This document shows positions 1-9,814 of a stretch of 36,936 bases of DNA, in pieces. The stretch is from the NCBI GenBank assembly GCA_017881445.1, contig JADGQX010000013.1, forward strand, positions 1 through 36,936. Direction: 5' to 3'. Origin of the DNA: Gemmatimonadota bacterium (GTDB lineage Bacteria; Gemmatimonadota; Gemmatimonadetes; Longimicrobiales; RSA9). Below the pieces are notes generated by a model, which searched no databases, was not told the origin of the DNA, and saw nothing but the letters and a program-made list of their open reading frames with translations. The position numbers and the translations under genes are program-made. Each line of letters starts with the position of its first letter. Within the stretch, counting starts at the first letter, position 1.

Positions 1-585
1 CGCCACCGCGCCCAGCTCCACCCCCGCCTCCGCCGCCAGCCGCCGGGCCAGCGGCGAGGCCTTCACCCGCCCGCCCTCGACCGGGGCGACCGGGGCGGCC
101 GGGGCGGCCGCCGGCGCGCCCGCCCCGTTTCCGCCCTCCACCTGCCCCGTGGCCTGCCTTTGCCCCTGCCCCTGCCCTCCGGCCAGAGCCGCGCTCTCGA
201 CCTCCGTCTTCCCGGAGTCCGCCACCTGGCTGGCCGCCGCGGCCGCCTCCTGCTCGGCCTTCGGTGCCTCCGCGGCCGGCTTGGCCTCCGGCGGCGGCGC
301 CGTCTCCCCCGTTGCGGCGCCCTGCACCAGGGCGGCGATGTCCTCGTCCGCCGCCGCGATCACGGCGATGACCGTGCCCACGGGCGCCGCCTGGCCCTCG
401 CCCAGCATGCGCTTGCGCAGCACGCCCGCCCCGCGGGCGACCAGCTCCATGGTCGCCTTGTCCGTCTCGATCTCCGCCAGGACGTCGCCCTCCTTGATCT
501 CGTCGCCTTCGTTCTTCAGCCAGCGGACGAGCTGCCCCTCCTCCATCGTGGGCGAGAGCGCCTCCATGTGGACCTTGGTCGCCAT
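1..585 (-). CDS. pdhC: Pyruvate dehydrogenase E2 (dihydrolipoamide acetyltransferase), N-terminal part, cut by window edge
   Basis: The first 195 residues of a 2-oxoacid dehydrogenase E2 are visible; the rest lies beyond position 1. Residues 1-75 form a biotinyl/lipoyl domain, with the lipoyl-lysine in the ETDKATME motif (Lys43). An Ala/Pro/Gln-rich flexible linker follows (about residues 85-170). The start of a peripheral-subunit-binding domain follows from about residue 173 (KASPLARRLAAEAGVEL). E2 transfers acetyl groups from E1 to CoA in the pyruvate dehydrogenase complex. The linker contains a GQGQGQ stretch encoded by the same low-complexity hexamers that recur in spacers of this window. 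It lies 126 bp downstream of pdhB on the same strand. The choice of pyruvate over branched-chain substrate is inferred from the neighbouring E1 genes. The catalytic domain is not visible. Confidence 0.9.
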   Translation of the reverse strand, partial: MATKVHMEALSPTMEEGQLVRWLKNEGDEIKEGDVLAEIETDKATMELVARGAGVLRKRMLGEGQAAPVGTVIAVIAAADEDIAALVQGAATGETAPPPEAKPAAEAPKAEQEAAAAASQVADSGKTEVESAALAGGQGQGQRQATGQVEGGNGAGAPAAAPAAPVAPVEGGRVKASPLARRLAAEAGVELGAVA

Positions 586-607
586 TCTATCCCCGCCTGA
601 TATGTTC

Positions 608-706
608 CCGAATCCGAATCCGAATCCGAATCCGAATCCGACCCCGTCCGTTTGCCCGCGGCGCCCGCGAGCGCCGAGGTACAACCGCATTCGGAGTCGG
701 ATTCGG
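608..706. repeat. CCGAAT hexamer tandem repeat with opposing copies in the pdhB-pdhC spacer
   Basis: Five uninterrupted CCGAAT units run from 608 to 637. Three complementary-sense units (ATTCGG, AGTCGG, ATTCGG) lie at 689-706. The two tracts can pair, so the spacer transcript between pdhB and pdhC can fold into a long stem. There is no clear T-run, so this may be a processing or attenuation structure rather than a terminator. Confidence 0.75.
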
Positions 707-711
707 AAGGT

Positions 712-1704
712 TCACGCCGTCGCCTGCCGGTACAGCACCCGGTTGCACGCCTTCACCACCCGCTCCGCCGACGGCTTGGCCAGCTTCTCCAGGCTCTTGT
801 TGTAGGGCATGGGCACGTCCGCCTGCGACACCCGCACGATGGGCGCGTCCAGGTAGTCGAACGCCTCCTCCTGGATCAGGTCGGCGACGGTGACGCCGAT
901 GCCGGCCAGCCCCCACCCCTCCTCCACGTACACGGCACGGTTCGTCTTGCGGATGGAGGCCAGGATGGTGTCCACGTCCAGCGGGCGGATCGAGCGCAGG
1001 TCCACGACCTCGGCGCTCACCCCCTGCTTTTCCAGCGCCGCCGCGGCCTGCAGCGACACGTGCACCATCTTGCCGTTGGTGAGGATGCTGACGTCGGTGC
1101 CCTCGCGCTTCACGTCCGCGAGCCCCAGCGGCACCACGAAGTCCGCGCCGTCGGGGACCTCGCCCTTGAGCGCGTAGAGCATCTCGGCTTCCAGCACGAT
1201 GACGGGGTCCTCGTCCCGGATCGCCGCCTTCAGCAGCCCCTTGGCGTCCGCCGGCGTCGCCGGCGTGCACACCTTGATGCCGGGAAAGTGCGCGTAGGTG
1301 GACTCCAGTGCATGCGAGTGCTGGGCCGAGAGCTGCAGCGCGGCGCCGCTCGGCCCGCGGAACACGATGGGGCACTTGAACTGCCCGCCCGACATGTACA
1401 GCACCTTGGCCGCGCTGTTGAACACCTGGTCCCAGGCGAGCATGGCGAAGTTGTGCGTCATAAACTCGATGACCGGACGCAGCCCGACCATGGCGGCGCC
1501 CACACCCAGCCCGGCGAATCCCAGCTCGGTGATGGGCGTGTCCACGACGCGCATCTCGCCGAAACGGTCGAGCAACCCCTTGGACACCTTGTACGCGCCG
1601 TTGTAGAGCCCCACCTCCTCGCCCATGAGGAAGACATTGGGGTCCCGCTCCATCTCCTCCGCCAGGGCGGCGTTCAGCGCCTCGCGATACGTGATCACGG
1701 CCAT
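712..1704 (-). CDS. pdhB: Pyruvate dehydrogenase E1 component, beta subunit
   Basis: A 330-residue protein of normal length for an E1 beta subunit. It starts MAVITYREALNAALAEEMERDPNVFLMGEE, and contains the family segments VVDTPITELGFAGLGVGAAM, FNSAAKVLYMSGGQ and QLSAQHSHALE, plus a C-terminal transketolase domain with VEEGW. With E1 alpha it forms the thiamine-diphosphate-dependent heterotetramer that decarboxylates pyruvate and acetylates the E2 lipoyl group. The open frame extends far upstream, but the ATG at 1704 lies 2 bp after the pdhA stop and begins the conserved sequence, so it is the start. It is translationally close-coupled to pdhA. A branched-chain 2-oxoacid E1 is possible, but the E1 alpha partner and lipA favour pyruvate. 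Confidence 0.93.
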   Translation of the reverse strand: MAVITYREALNAALAEEMERDPNVFLMGEEVGLYNGAYKVSKGLLDRFGEMRVVDTPITELGFAGLGVGAAMVGLRPVIEFMTHNFAMLAWDQVFNSAAKVLYMSGGQFKCPIVFRGPSGAALQLSAQHSHALESTYAHFPGIKVCTPATPADAKGLLKAAIRDEDPVIVLEAEMLYALKGEVPDGADFVVPLGLADVKREGTDVSILTNGKMVHVSLQAAAALEKQGVSAEVVDLRSIRPLDVDTILASIRKTNRAVYVEEGWGLAGIGVTVADLIQEEAFDYLDAPIVRVSQADVPMPYNKSLEKLAKPSAERVVKACNRVLYRQATA

Positions 1705-1706
1705 GG

Positions 1707-2804
1707 TCAATCCTCCATCCGGTCCTGCCGGTCGAAGAACAACCGACCGTGCTCGTTGATCTGGGCGTACACGTCGCGGTACAGCTCGTCCGGTTCCGGC
1801 TCCGGCGAGCGGTCCGCGAACTCGGCCGCGTCGTCCACCTCCTGCTTGACCCGCCCGTCCAGGGCGTGCAGCTCCTCCTCCGTGAGCAGGCCCGCGTCCT
1901 TGAGCTGGTCGATCAGGATGCGGATCGGGTCCTTCTCCTTGGCGCTCTCGACCTCTTCCTTCGTGCGGTACACGCCGCTGACCGGGTCCGACATGGAGTG
2001 CCCCATGAAGCGGTAGCAGCGCGCCTCGATCAGCGTGGGCACCTTCTCGCTGCGCGCCCGCTCCACCGCCTCGCCCACCTTCCGGCGCATGTCGAACACG
2101 TCCATGCCGTCGGCCACGCTGGCAGGCATGTCGTACGCCGTCGCCTTCTGCGAGATGTCGTAAAGCGACGACGCCCGCTCCCAGGCCGTGCCCATGCCGA
2201 AGCGGTTGTTCTCCACGATGTAGATCACGGGCAGCTTCCAGAGCGCCGCCATGTTGAGCGACTCGTGGAACGCGCCCTGGTTCACCGCCGCCTCGCCCAG
2301 GAAGCAGATGCAGACGCGGTCCTCGCCCCGGTACTTGATGGCCCAGCCGATCCCCGTCGCCAGCGGTAGCTGCCCGCCCACGATGCCCCAGCCGCCCATG
2401 AAGTTGTGCTCGGCGCTGTACAGGTGCATGGAGCCGCCCTTGCCTTTCGAGCTGCCACCCACGCGACCGTACAGCTCGGCCATGATCTGCCGGGCCGGGA
2501 TCCCCTTCAGCAGCGCCTGCACGTGGTCCCGGTACGCGTCGATGATGTAGTCGTCGGGCCGCAGCACGGAGAGCGCGCCCGTGGCCACCGCCTCCTGCCC
2601 GATGTACAGGTGGCAGAAGCCGCCGATCTTCCCCAGCGCATACCCTTCCGCGCACTTCTCCTCGAAGCGGCGGCCGAGCAGCATGCGGTAGAGCAGATCG
2701 TGCAGCGGCTCCCGCGTCAGCCCCTCGAGCCGCGCCTCCTGCGTCCCTTGCGCGCCATCGCCGCCGGCCGGGCGCTTCCTTGCCGTAGTGTTGCCGTCCG
2801 CCAT
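1707..2804 (-). CDS. pdhA: Pyruvate dehydrogenase E1 component, alpha subunit
   Basis: A 365-residue E1 alpha subunit. It has the conserved FCHLYIGQEA and RDHVQALLKG segments and GKGGSMHLYS before the thiamine-diphosphate motif at about residues 170-200 (GEAAVNQG to VENN). A phosphorylation-loop-like region RCYRFMGHSMSDP follows. The usual GDG at the start of the cofactor motif reads GEA, a conservative Asp-to-Glu change at the metal-binding position. A strong ribosome binding site (GAAGGAG) precedes the ATG. The gene lies 134 bp downstream of lipA and 2 bp upstream of pdhB. The first 25-30 residues are polar and low complexity, as in many bacterial E1 alpha proteins. Confidence 0.94.
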   Translation of the reverse strand: MADGNTTARKRPAGGDGAQGTQEARLEGLTREPLHDLLYRMLLGRRFEEKCAEGYALGKIGGFCHLYIGQEAVATGALSVLRPDDYIIDAYRDHVQALLKGIPARQIMAELYGRVGGSSKGKGGSMHLYSAEHNFMGGWGIVGGQLPLATGIGWAIKYRGEDRVCICFLGEAAVNQGAFHESLNMAALWKLPVIYIVENNRFGMGTAWERASSLYDISQKATAYDMPASVADGMDVFDMRRKVGEAVERARSEKVPTLIEARCYRFMGHSMSDPVSGVYRTKEEVESAKEKDPIRILIDQLKDAGLLTEEELHALDGRVKQEVDDAAEFADRSPEPEPDELYRDVYAQINEHGRLFFDRQDRMED

Positions 2805-2882
2805 TCCTCGCTCCTTCTATCGCGCGGGCGACGCCGCCCGGCGCCGCCGCTCTCTTTCTCCATCCGTTCGCGACGAAGCGGA

Positions 2883-2907
2883 GGGGAGGACGCTCCGTCC
2901 TCTCCCC
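2883..2907 (-). terminator. GC-rich hairpin in the lipA-pdhA spacer
   Basis: GGGGAGGACG pairs with CGTCCTCTCCCC around a 3-nt loop, with a 2-nt bulge. It lies between the lipA stop and the pdhA ribosome binding site. No T-tract follows on the leftward transcript, so it could reduce read-through or mark an mRNA processing site; intrinsic termination is uncertain. Confidence 0.45.
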
Positions 2908-2937
2908 CGCTCCGGGGATTCGCTCCCGCTCGCCGCA

Positions 2938-4026
2938 TCAACCGGCGCGCAGGCCGTGCAGCTGGACCAGTGGGGCTCCGCCCGGCGAGACCACCTCCGC
3001 CGGCGCCGGCACGTCCGCCTCCAGGATCCGGGCGATCTCGCCCACTCCCCCGGCCTGCACCGTCCGGGCCTGCTTCTCCGCGTGGTAGCTCGAGCGCACC
3101 AGCGCGCCCGACTCCACGTGCCGGAAGCCGAGCTCCTGCTCGCCCAGCCGCTTCCACTCGCGGAACTCCTCGGGCGTCACGAAGCGCGCCACGGGCGCAT
3201 GGTGGACCGAGGGCCGCAGATACTGGCCCAGCGTCAGGATGTCCACGGAGCCCTTGCGCAGGTCGCGCATCGCCTGCGCCACTTCTTCCTGCGTCTCGCC
3301 CAGCCCCAGCATGATCCCCGACTTGGTCAGCATGGTCGGGTCCATGCGCTTGGCCGCGCCCAGCAGCGAGATGCTCCGCCAGTACCGCCCTCCCGGCCGC
3401 GCCCAGGGGTGCAGCCGCGCCACCGTCTCCAGGTTGTGCGCCAGGATGGCCGGGCGCGCCTCCACCACCAGCTGGAGCGCGGCCTCGTCCCCCTTGAAGT
3501 CGGGGATCAGCACCTCGATCGAGCACGATGGCCGCAGCTCGCGCGTGCGCCGGATCAGCTCCGCGAAGATGCCCGCGCCGCCGTCCGGCAGCTCGTCCCG
3601 GTTCACGCTCGTGACCACGACGTGCTCCAGCTGCAGCGCCGCGACCGATTCCGCGACACGGCGCGGCTCGTCCAGGTCCAGCTCCGTCGGCATGCCGTGC
3701 GCGATCGCGCAGTACTTGCACGCCCGCGTGCACACGTCCCCCAGGATCAGGAACGTCGCCGTCCCCGCCTCCCAGCACTCGCCGATGTTGGGGCAGCCCG
3801 CTTCCTCGCATACCGAGTGCAGCTTCTGCCCCCGCATGAGCTGCTTCAGCCGCAGGTAGTTCGGACCGCCCGGCGACCGGACCTTCAGCCACTCCGGCTT
3901 GCGCGTCGTCAGCGGGAGCGCTTCGCCATCCAGGATCGGCACCTTCGCCGTCCCCTTCGACTTCACCACTCCCGTATCCTTGCCCTGCGGCGCATAGCCC
4001 CGCGCGGGCCGCTCGTTTCCGTTCAT
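2938..4026 (-). CDS. lipA: Lipoyl synthase (radical SAM)
   Basis: A 362-residue lipoyl synthase. It carries both expected cysteine triads. The auxiliary [4Fe-4S] cluster motif [12 protein letters not shown] is at Cys73, Cys78 and Cys84. The radical-SAM motif CTRACKYC is at Cys99, Cys103 and Cys106. The C-terminal RSSYHA serine motif that ligates the auxiliary cluster is also present. The enzyme inserts two sulfurs into octanoyl groups on E2 lipoyl domains, so a place just upstream of pdhA-pdhB-pdhC fits. The frame stays open upstream to 4446, but the ATG at 4026 gives a length close to the family (about 290-340) and lies downstream of a plausible promoter. The first 30-40 residues are not conserved and an internal start cannot be excluded. 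Confidence 0.95.
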   Translation of the reverse strand: MNGNERPARGYAPQGKDTGVVKSKGTAKVPILDGEALPLTTRKPEWLKVRSPGGPNYLRLKQLMRGQKLHSVCEEAGCPNIGECWEAGTATFLILGDVCTRACKYCAIAHGMPTELDLDEPRRVAESVAALQLEHVVVTSVNRDELPDGGAGIFAELIRRTRELRPSCSIEVLIPDFKGDEAALQLVVEARPAILAHNLETVARLHPWARPGGRYWRSISLLGAAKRMDPTMLTKSGIMLGLGETQEEVAQAMRDLRKGSVDILTLGQYLRPSVHHAPVARFVTPEEFREWKRLGEQELGFRHVESGALVRSSYHAEKQARTVQAGGVGEIARILEADVPAPAEVVSPGGAPLVQLHGLRAG

Positions 4027-4186
4027 CCGTCCTCGTGTCGGCGCGACTGGCCCCCGCCCCCACGTCCCTCCGGCCGTCCTCTCGCGCTCGTATGCCCTCG
4101 GTCTCCCGTCACGCGACTGTGCCGCCGGGGGCCTGCCTGGCCCCCGACCGCCCCCAACCCGCGGACCTGTTCTGCCGGAGCCGCTT

Positions 4187-4215
4187 AGAATACCCCGCAG
4201 GATCCCACGCGGCAA
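4187..4215 (-). promoter_or_regulatory. Putative sigma-70-type promoter for lipA-pdh genes
   Basis: Reading leftward, TTGCCG (-35, 4215-4210), a 17-bp spacer and TATTCT (-10, 4192-4187). It would give a 5' leader of about 150 nt before the lipA ATG. The rest of the 289-bp gap 4027-4315 shows no gene. Prediction is by consensus match only. Confidence 0.5.
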
Positions 4216-4315
4216 CGCGCACTGCACCTTCCCGGTTCGGAGCGCGGGCCGGCGCCTCGCCCGCGCCGACGCTGCTACCCCGGCGCGGCGCAGGCGGTGA
4301 TCGTTCCTGCGCCCT

Positions 4316-5200
4316 TCATGCCAGCGCGTGCCGAAGCGCGCCGCCCAGCTCGGGGAAGCGGAAGGTGTAGCCCGTCTCCAGGAGTCGCGCCGGCCGTACC
4401 CGCGCGCCCGTAAGTACCATTTCCTCGCCCATCTGGCCCAGGGCAAGGCGCGCGGCGAAAGCGGGAACGCGGAAGAGGGCGGGGCGGTGCAGGACCGCGG
4501 CCAGCGACCGGGCCAGCTCGTTGAAGGAGACCGGGTGCGGCGCCGTGAAGTTCACCGCCCCACCCAGGGCGGGCGTGGCCAGCACGTGCAGCAGCGCCGG
4601 CGAGATCTCGTCCAGCGCGATCCAGCTCACCACCTGCTCGCCCGTGCCGACCGGACCGCCCAGTCCGATCCGGAAGAGCGGCAGCATGACCCCCAGGGCA
4701 CCGCCCCGCCCCACCACCATGCCCAGGCGCGCGTGCACCACGCGCATACCCGCCGCCGCCGCCATGGCCGTGGCCTGCTCCCACGCGCTCGTTACCCGGG
4801 CCAGGAACCCCTCGCCCGCGGGCGAGGTCTCGTCCACGGCATCCTCGGGAGGGTGGGCGCCGTAGTAGCCGATGGCGGAGGCGGAGACCAGCGTCGCCGG
4901 CGGCCGGGCGAGCTTCGCCAGCGTGTGCGCCAGCAGCGTCGTCGCCCGCACCCGGCTCTCCAGGATCCGGCGCTTCTTGCCTGCGGTCCAGCGCCCGGAG
5001 ACGTTCTCCCCCGCCAGGTTCACCACCGCATCCAGCCCCTCGAGCCCGGCCGCGTCGATCCGCCCGGCCTCGGGATCCCACTGCACGCCCCCGGTGACCC
5101 GTCCCCGGGAGATGGGCACCACCTCGTGCCCCCCCTGCTGGAGCATGTGGCCCACCCTGGACCCCACGAACCCCGTCGCCCCCGTAATCCCGATCCTCAA
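4316..5200 (-). CDS. TIGR01777-type NAD-dependent epimerase/SDR protein
   Basis: A 294-residue extended-SDR protein. The N-terminal Rossmann glycine motif GATGFVG occupies residues 7-13. The [16 protein letters not shown] segment and the SASAIGYYG motif with the catalytic-region tyrosine follow. A C-terminal DUF1731-like region ends [24 protein letters not shown]. These features are typical of the YfcH/SulA-like TIGR01777 family, whose substrate is unknown. Length is normal for the family. It begins 34 bp after the deoxyhypusine-synthase-like gene, and the gap is filled by a G-rich hexamer repeat. Probably the last gene of the four-gene leftward set beginning at 8252. Confidence 0.88.
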   Translation of the reverse strand: MRIGITGATGFVGSRVGHMLQQGGHEVVPISRGRVTGGVQWDPEAGRIDAAGLEGLDAVVNLAGENVSGRWTAGKKRRILESRVRATTLLAHTLAKLARPPATLVSASAIGYYGAHPPEDAVDETSPAGEGFLARVTSAWEQATAMAAAAGMRVVHARLGMVVGRGGALGVMLPLFRIGLGGPVGTGEQVVSWIALDEISPALLHVLATPALGGAVNFTAPHPVSFNELARSLAAVLHRPALFRVPAFAARLALGQMGEEMVLTGARVRPARLLETGYTFRFPELGGALRHALA

Positions 5201-5234
5201 AGGTGTTCCCTTACCTTTGCCTTCACCCTTACCC

Positions 5235-6349
<1,115 letters not shown>

Positions 6350-6353
<4 letters not shown>

Positions 6354-7228
6354 TCCGCTTCCCTGGGCACCAGTGGCCGCCGCGGCATGGGCGCGGGCGG
6401 CTTGAATCCACCTCGCCCCGGCCCATTGCCGGCGCCGTTCACCCCGTTGTCGGCCGCCGCCGCCTCCGCCGCCGCCCGCGCCACCTCGCGGTCGTAGGCC
6501 TCCACGATCACCGCCACCGCCTCCTCGGGCGAGTCGGTGACGTGCAGCAGGTCCGGGTCCTTGGCCGACACCTTCCCCTCGGCCAGCATGCTCGAGCGGA
6601 TCCAGTCCTTCAGCCCCGACCAGTACTTCTGCCCGATCATGACCACCGGGAAGTTCTGCACCTTGCCGGTCTGGATCAGCGTCAGCGACTCGAACAGCTC
6701 GTCCATCGTGCCGAAGCCGCCGGGGAAGATCACGAACGCCTCGGCGTACTTCACGAACATCGTCTTGCGCACGAAGAAGTAGTGGAAGTTCACCGACGTA
6801 TCGACGAAAGCGTTCATCCCCTGCTCGAAGGGCAGCTCGATGTTGCACCCCACCGACTCCCCGCCCGTCAGGTGGCAGCCCTTGTTGGCCGCTTCCATGA
6901 TCCCCGGGCCGCCGCCCGTGATCACGGAGAAGCCGGCCTCCGCCAGTAGCTGCCCTGTCCGCGCCGCCGCGGCGTACATCGGGTCCTCCGGTTGGGTCCG
7001 GGCGCTGCCGAACACGCTCACCGCCGGCCCCAGGTGCGCCAGCGCCTCGAATCCCTCCACGAACTCGCCCATGATGCGAAGAACCCGCCAGGACTCCTTT
7101 GCCATGTCCTGCAGGTTCGTCGGCCGCTCCAGCAGCCGCTGGTCTTCCGTGCGCTTCTGCGCTTTGAGGTCCGGCAGCGGCACCGGTGGCTGGCTGAACC
7201 GGGCCTGGTCGCTCTTCTTGGCAGGCAT
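6350..7228 (-). CDS. TIGR00730/LOG-family protein (lysine decarboxylase-like fold)
   Basis: A 292-residue protein with the LOG-family signatures [13 protein letters not shown] and [12 protein letters not shown], and a Rossmann-like start VSVFGSART at about residue 70. Characterised relatives are cytokinin-riboside 5'-monophosphate phosphoribohydrolases or nucleotide 5'-monophosphate nucleosidases; the name lysine decarboxylase is historical. The first 65 residues are a polar extension ending in [20 protein letters not shown], typical of the longer bacterial subgroup. An Ala-rich low-complexity tail ([20 protein letters not shown]) ends the protein. It lies 16 bp after the SDR gene and overlaps the following deoxyhypusine-synthase-like gene by 4 bp, so all are probably cotranscribed. 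Confidence 0.87.
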
Positions 7229-7244
7229 CAGAACTGCTCCTGGG

Positions 7245-8252
7245 TTAGCTCCCGTGTCTCGACCGCCACCAGCGCGCGGTTCGTTCCAGCGCCTCGGAGG
7301 CCGGCACCAGCGCCCCGGCCGTCCAGCCCAGCAGCCGCCCCGCTTTCCCGTCCGGGTACGGGTTGTCCCGCAGCATCAGCCGCATGGAGCGCTGCAGGTC
7401 CGCTCCCGCGGCCACCGGCATCACCCGGGCGACGACGTCGCCCAGCGCCGCCAGCCACGTCAGCGGCACGCCCGGCACCGCCAGCAGCCGGGGAGTCCGG
7501 CCCAGCCCCCGGGCCAGCAGCTCCACCAGCATGGCCGGGCAGAGACCGGCGTCCGCGCTCAGGTTGAACGCCTCGCCCACCGCGCTCTCCCGCTCCAGCG
7601 CCCACACCAGCCCCCGCGCCACGTTCCCCGCGTAAACCACCGCTACCGACGTCCGGCCGCCTCCCGGCAGCGGCACCACCGGCCAGCCCGTCACCCGCGC
7701 CAGCATGGGCGTGAACAGCCGGTCGCGCTCGCCGTATACCACGCCCGGCCGCACCGTCGTCAGCCGCACCACGCCGGCCTCGTGCAGCCGCCAGGCCGCC
7801 TCTTCCCCCCCCCGCTTCGAGCGCGCGTACAGCCACCGGCCCGCCAGCGGCCCGCTCAGCCAGCTCTCCTCCACGTAGCCCGACGCGGCGGCCGCCGGGC
7901 CGTAGACCGCGATGCTCGATACCAGCAGCGCCCGCCTCGCGCCGGCCGCGCCCGCCGCCCGCAGCACCTGCTCTGCCGCCGTCACGTTCAGCCGCTCATA
8001 TTCGGCCCAGGACGCGCCCCGCCGATAAACCAGCGCCGCCGAGTGCACGATGGCGTCGCAGCCGGCCATGAGCCCCGACAGGCGCTCCGGCGGGCCCAGC
8101 AGGTCGCCCACCACCAGCCGCGCCACTCCGGCAAGCGCCCGCGTGTCGCTTTCCGGGCGAGCCAGCGCGACCACCTCGTGGCCCGCCGCCGCCAGCGCCG
8201 CCGCCGCGTGCGAGCCCACCAGCCCGGTCCCTCCGGTGAGGAAAACCCGCAT
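7245..8252 (-). CDS. NAD-dependent epimerase/dehydratase (extended SDR)
   Basis: A 335-residue extended SDR. It starts MRVFLTGGTGLVGSHAAAAL with the GxxGxxG cofactor motif at residues 7-13. It has the active-site serine region VSSIAVYG and the catalytic YxxxK in LYARSKRGGE. Substrate class (sugar nucleotide, sterol/steroid or dihydroflavonol-like) cannot be resolved. The frame is open to 8303, but the ATG at 8252 begins the conserved nucleotide-binding strand and is preceded by a GGAG-like site, so the extra 17 residues are left out. It is the first gene of the leftward SDR-LOG-deoxyhypusine-synthase-like-SDR set. Confidence 0.87.
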   Translation of the reverse strand: MRVFLTGGTGLVGSHAAAALAAAGHEVVALARPESDTRALAGVARLVVGDLLGPPERLSGLMAGCDAIVHSAALVYRRGASWAEYERLNVTAAEQVLRAAGAAGARRALLVSSIAVYGPAAAASGYVEESWLSGPLAGRWLYARSKRGGEEAAWRLHEAGVVRLTTVRPGVVYGERDRLFTPMLARVTGWPVVPLPGGGRTSVAVVYAGNVARGLVWALERESAVGEAFNLSADAGLCPAMLVELLARGLGRTPRLLAVPGVPLTWLAALGDVVARVMPVAAGADLQRSMRLMLRDNPYPDGKAGRLLGWTAGALVPASEALERTARWWRSRHGS

Positions 8253-8434
8253 CCCGCACTCCCCTTCGGGCGTGGCGCCCGCGCCGACCCGGAAACGCGG
8301 CAAACTACACGCCTGTCACCGGTATCACCACCGCCGCACCCGCCGCCTGTCCTGAACCGCCGCCGCCGTCCCCGCCGCCGGCACTCCGCCGGGGCTCTGG
8401 ACGAAGTGCGCCAGCGCCTTTAACATACGGCCCT

Positions 8435-9196
8435 ATGAGATGCCCTGCCTGCCAGACCGAGTCCACGGGCGCCTACTGCCCCGAGTGCGGGACCCCCCTC
8501 AGGGTCGCCTGCGCTTCCTGCGGCGCCACCCTGCAGCCCGCCGCGCGCTTCTGCACGCAGTGCGGCTCCCGCGCCCGCGCCGCCCGCAGCAACGCCCCCT
8601 GGTACATCGCCGGCACTGCCCTGCTCGCGCTCAGCGCCGTCGTGCTGCTCCCCGGCTCGAAGGCCGGCACCGGCTCGGCCGACGCCGGCCCGGCGCAGAC
8701 CGCGCCCATGCTCGTAGGGGGCACCGGCGCGGGCGCGGCTCCGACCTCGGACAACGCACCTCCGCCCCTTACCGGCACGCCCCGCGAGCAGGCCGACCGC
8801 CTCTTCAACCTCATCATGGAGAACAAGGAGAAGGGCGACACCGCCAAGGCCAAGTTCTTCGTGCCCATGGGGTTGCAGGCGTACGCCATGGCGGGCCAGC
8901 TGGATGCGGACGGCCTCTACCACCTGAGCCTGCTGCAGACTCTGGGCGGCAATGGCGCCGATGGCGTCGCTACGGCGCGGAAGATCCTGGCCGTCTCGCC
9001 CGACAACCTCCTCGGGCTGGTCGCCGCCGCCCAGGGGGAGGCGGCCGCCGGCCAGCGCGCGGCCGCGGCCGGCTACTACCAGCATTTCCTGGCCGTATTC
9101 CCGACCGAGAAGGCGCGCGACCTTCCTGAATACCGCGACCACGCGGCCGCGCTGCCGCAGTATCAGGAAGAGGCGCGCCGCTTCGTGAAGCCGTAG
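8435..9196 (+). CDS. Zinc-ribbon membrane-anchored protein with a helical C-terminal domain
   Basis: A 253-residue protein of unknown function. Residues 1-48 hold four CxxC knuckles (CPAC, CPEC, CASC, CTQC), forming a double zinc ribbon. A hydrophobic helix at about residues 54-74 (WYIAGTALLALSAVVLLPG) is a probable membrane anchor. A Gly/Pro/Ala-rich linker leads to a C-terminal domain of paired helices resembling TPR units (REQADRLFNLIMENKEKGD, GLYHLSLLQTLGGNGADG). This layout is common in bacterial zinc-ribbon proteins of unassigned function. It is divergent from the SDR gene at 8252. The next gene is convergent, and the 94-bp gap holds no clear terminator. Confidence 0.8.
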   Translation: MRCPACQTESTGAYCPECGTPLRVACASCGATLQPAARFCTQCGSRARAARSNAPWYIAGTALLALSAVVLLPGSKAGTGSADAGPAQTAPMLVGGTGAGAAPTSDNAPPPLTGTPREQADRLFNLIMENKEKGDTAKAKFFVPMGLQAYAMAGQLDADGLYHLSLLQTLGGNGADGVATARKILAVSPDNLLGLVAAAQGEAAAGQRAAAAGYYQHFLAVFPTEKARDLPEYRDHAAALPQYQEEARRFVKP

Positions 9197-9290
9197 CGGC
9201 GCGGCCGGTCGGCCGCCGGACCGCGTCCGGCGCAGCCGGCGGTGACCCGGGATCGGGACCTATCGGGCTCCGGCGCGAAGGACCGGCGCT

Positions 9291-9668
9291 TCAGGGGCCG
9301 GACCTCCGACCCTCGGCCGGCGGGCCCAGCCTGGAGAGCAGGTCCTCCGGGTCCACCGGTTTCACCAGCAGGCAGAGCGCCTTTCCCTGACGCGGGTCCG
9401 CGGCACCCTCCTCCGGCACGCTCCCCGTCACCACCACCACGGGAAGCCCCGGCTCGCGCCGGTGCAGCCGCTCCAGCAGGTCCCACCCCGACATCCCCGG
9501 CAACGCCACGTCCGTGATCACGACGTCACAGCCGCCGGGCTCCCAGAGCGCCAGTGCCGCCTCGGCGGACGTAACGCCGGCGACGATGTGCCCCACCGTC
9601 CGCAGCGCCGCCATGGTCGCCTCCGCGGCCAGCGCATTGTCCTCCACCAGCAGCACCCGCAGCGCCAT
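9291..9668 (-). CDS. Single-domain response regulator (CheY-like receiver)
   Basis: A 125-residue stand-alone receiver domain with no output domain. Conserved residues are in place: acidic pair Glu9-Asp10 in LLVEDN, phospho-acceptor Asp53 in ITDVALPGMSG, Thr81 in VVVTG and Lys103 in LVKPVD. It is expected to accept phosphate from a histidine kinase and signal by protein contact. No kinase gene is in the window. A GAGGAAGG ribosome binding site precedes the ATG. It is 147 bp from the Nif3-family gene on the same strand. Confidence 0.9.
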   Translation of the reverse strand: MALRVLLVEDNALAAEATMAALRTVGHIVAGVTSAEAALALWEPGGCDVVITDVALPGMSGWDLLERLHRREPGLPVVVVTGSVPEEGAADPRQGKALCLLVKPVDPEDLLSRLGPPAEGRRSGP

Positions 9669-9814
9669 TGCCCTTCCTCTTCAAGGGGACCGCCCGAAGG
9701 GGACCCGCCCGCCCGTCTCGCCCGACCCGACCGCTCGCTGCCCGCCGGCCTGCAGCGCTCCCCGCCGATGCGTCTTCCGACCTGTTGCGCCCTGGCGCCG
9801 CCTGGCGCAGGCGC

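Noticed and set aside
608-706. Possible CRISPR-like array in the pdhB-pdhC spacer
   Set aside because: The units are contiguous 6-bp repeats without spacers, and no cas genes are present.
712-2655. A 647-residue protein with an unknown N-terminal half fused to PdhB
   Set aside because: The N-terminal half is an off-frame reading of pdhA. The real PdhB starts at 1704, 2 bp after the pdhA stop.
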